From assembly GCA_001818435.1 (NCBI GenBank), contig MHKO01000041.1, positions 1 to 14,715 of the forward strand: a stretch of DNA of 14,715 nucleotides, read 5' to 3'. Below the pieces are notes generated by a model. That model was not told where the DNA came from. It was given only the letters and a program-made list of their open reading frames with translations, and did no database searches. The DNA is from Candidatus Komeilibacteria bacterium RIFCSPLOWO2_02_FULL_48_11. GTDB lineage: Bacteria; Patescibacteriota; Patescibacteriia; UBA2169. Positions 13,752-14,715 of the stretch are shown in pieces; within the stretch, counting starts at the first letter, position 1, and each line of letters opens with the position of its first letter. Made by a program: the position numbers and the translations under genes.

Positions 13752-13795
13752 GGTTATCTGAATATTATGATAACCTAAACAAAAAATAAAATCAA
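13752..13795 (-). promoter_or_regulatory. Promoter and operator-like palindrome of the methyltransferase gene
   Basis: Minus strand: TTGATT (13795-13790), 17-nt spacer, TATCAT (13772-13767). A perfect inverted repeat GGTTATC/GATAACC (13752-13758 and 13769-13775, 10-bp centre) covers the -10 box and the predicted transcription start, the usual place for a repressor site. Confidence 0.5.
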
Positions 13796-13872
13796 TCAAA
13801 ATTACGCCAATTATTTCTCTTCCGCCAAGCCGCCTGGGCGACCCTCTTTTGAAGCGCCAAAGAAACAAATCT

Positions 13873-13880
13873 GGTATAAT
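13873..13880 (+). promoter_or_regulatory. Extended -10 promoter of the ABC exporter gene
   Basis: TGGTATAAT (TG at 13872-13873, hexamer 13875-13880) is an extended -10 with a perfect hexamer. The ATG at 13887 begins 7 nt after it, exactly where transcription should start, so the mRNA is probably leaderless. No convincing -35 is visible, as is usual for extended -10 promoters. Confidence 0.65.
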
Positions 13881-13886
13881 GCAATA

Positions 13887-14715
13887 ATGGTTACTGATCA
13901 AGCCTCTTTAGGGGATATTATAAAAATCTTTTTGCGCCACATCCGGCCTTACCGAGCCAGCGCGTTTTTAATAGTGTTGGGCATTATCATCTCGGAAAGC
14001 TTGAATATTATCTCGCCCTGGTTTTACAAAAGCCTTTTTGACACCCTGGCCACCGGCTCGCCAACTGAGGCCGCCACCATCCACGCCTTACTTAGACTGG
14101 TGACCATTATTATCGGCTTGCGGGCCGGAAGCTGGATTTTTTACCGCCTGGTTAACTGGTTCAACAGCATTGTCCAGCCTAAAATTATGGTGGATCTGGA
14201 GCGCACTTCTTTCAGCTACATTCTGGATCATTCCTACCGCTTTTTCGCCAATAACTTTACCGGCTCCCTGGTGCGCAAAGTCCAGCGCATTTCCCGCGCT
14301 TTTGAAGATTTGTCCGATAATGTCATCCGCCAATTTTTGCCGCTTTTGATAATTATCACCGGCTCCATGATCGCCTTGTGGCAAAGGAGCCGCATGATTG
14401 CTCTGGCCACTTTTGCCTGGATTGTGCTGTTTGTTCTGGCCAATTACCTGATTTCCATCTGGAAATTAAAGTACGACATTAAGCGCGCGGCTAAAGATTC
14501 CGAAGCCACCGGCGCCATGGCCGACGCTTTAACCAACAACATCACCATCAAGCTGTTCGCCAATCAAGATTTTGAGCGCAAGATATTCCAGCGCCTAACC
14601 GAAGAATACCGTAAACTGCGCACCTTAACCTGGAATTTGGCGGAAATAAACGACGCCGTGCAGTGGGGTCTGATCATTGTCATTGAATTCGTGGTTTTGT
14701 ACGCGGCCGTGAAGC
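13887..14715 (+). CDS. ABC exporter, N-terminal transmembrane part (partial)
   Basis: The first 276 codons of a protein running off the window. The sequence (MVTDQASLGDIIKIFLRHIRPYR, then SAFLIVLGIIISESLNIISPWFYKSLFDTL) matches the type I ABC exporter transmembrane domain: an elbow helix, TM1 and TM2, a long helical intracellular loop containing FFANNFTGSLVRKVQRISRAFEDL, TM3/TM4, and the coupling-type segment SEATGAMADALTNNITIKLFANQDFE typical of MsbA/MdlB-like proteins. The ATP-binding domain would follow beyond 14715. Substrate cannot be told. No Shine-Dalgarno sequence; a TATAAT box lies 6 nt before the ATG. It diverges from the methyltransferase gene across a 144-bp gap. Confidence 0.9.
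   Translation, partial: MVTDQASLGDIIKIFLRHIRPYRASAFLIVLGIIISESLNIISPWFYKSLFDTLATGSPTEAATIHALLRLVTIIIGLRAGSWIFYRLVNWFNSIVQPKIMVDLERTSFSYILDHSYRFFANNFTGSLVRKVQRISRAFEDLSDNVIRQFLPLLIIITGSMIALWQRSRMIALATFAWIVLFVLANYLISIWKLKYDIKRAAKDSEATGAMADALTNNITIKLFANQDFERKIFQRLTEEYRKLRTLTWNLAEINDAVQWGLIIVIEFVVLYAAVK

Noticed and set aside
13743..13901. Upstream extension of the methyltransferase frame by 53 codons
   Set aside because: It overlaps the divergent ABC gene's start and promoter, contains the gene's own likely promoter and palindrome, and the added residues do not resemble the family N-terminus, which begins close to MLYFGDNLEIL.

Overview
The window reads as a bacterial chromosome segment of moderate GC with AT-rich intergenic gaps. 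Several features point to a Patescibacteria (CPR) or similar small-genome lineage: short enzyme versions (412-residue glucose-6-phosphate isomerase, 467-residue CysS), a large repeat-built surface lipoprotein, several genes with no Shine-Dalgarno sequence or with the -10 box touching the start codon, and housekeeping genes mixed with toxin-antitoxin and restriction genes. That placement is an inference; there is no rRNA or ribosomal protein here to fix it.

Layout. (1) 1-3250, minus strand: a PrkA/YeaG kinase gene followed by a YeaH/YhbH gene cut by the window edge. An intrinsic terminator hairpin separates the two. Upstream lies a 314-bp gene-free leader holding a good promoter, a potentially pseudoknotted RNA ending in a terminator, and a hairpin that repeats the prkA ribosome-binding region. 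(2) 3255-4026, minus: a HepT/MntA (HEPN toxin plus minimal nucleotidyltransferase antitoxin) pair with overlapping frames. (3) 4055-6155, minus: a secreted lipoprotein of beta-sandwich-like repeats with its own promoter and terminator. (4) 6209-7186, plus: a second toxin-antitoxin-like pair, a small DUF6922-type protein overlapping an AbiEii nucleotidyltransferase, probably from a leaderless transcript. (5) 7195-10065, minus: an Nramp-related membrane transporter with non-canonical ion-site motifs and pgi. Each is preceded by an unusual palindrome made of two opposed 4 x 8-bp arrays. (6) 10086-12064, minus: an HU-type nucleoid protein with its own promoter and terminator, a large palindrome at that promoter, and cysS. 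(7) 12075-13742, minus: a single-polypeptide DNA methyltransferase/Mrr-like endonuclease immediately upstream of cysS. (8) 13887-14715, plus: the start of an ABC exporter, diverging from the methyltransferase.

How the parts relate. PrkA and YeaH form a conserved stress-signalling pair. HepT/MntA, DUF6922/AbiEii and the methyltransferase-endonuclease are three defence or addiction-type units within about 10.5 kb, interleaved with central metabolism (pgi), translation (cysS) and chromatin (HU). The most unusual non-coding signals are the octamer palindromes in front of pgi and the Nramp-like gene, the putative structured RNA in front of prkA, and the 85-bp palindrome at the HU promoter. No tRNA, rRNA, CRISPR array or recognisable insertion sequence was seen.
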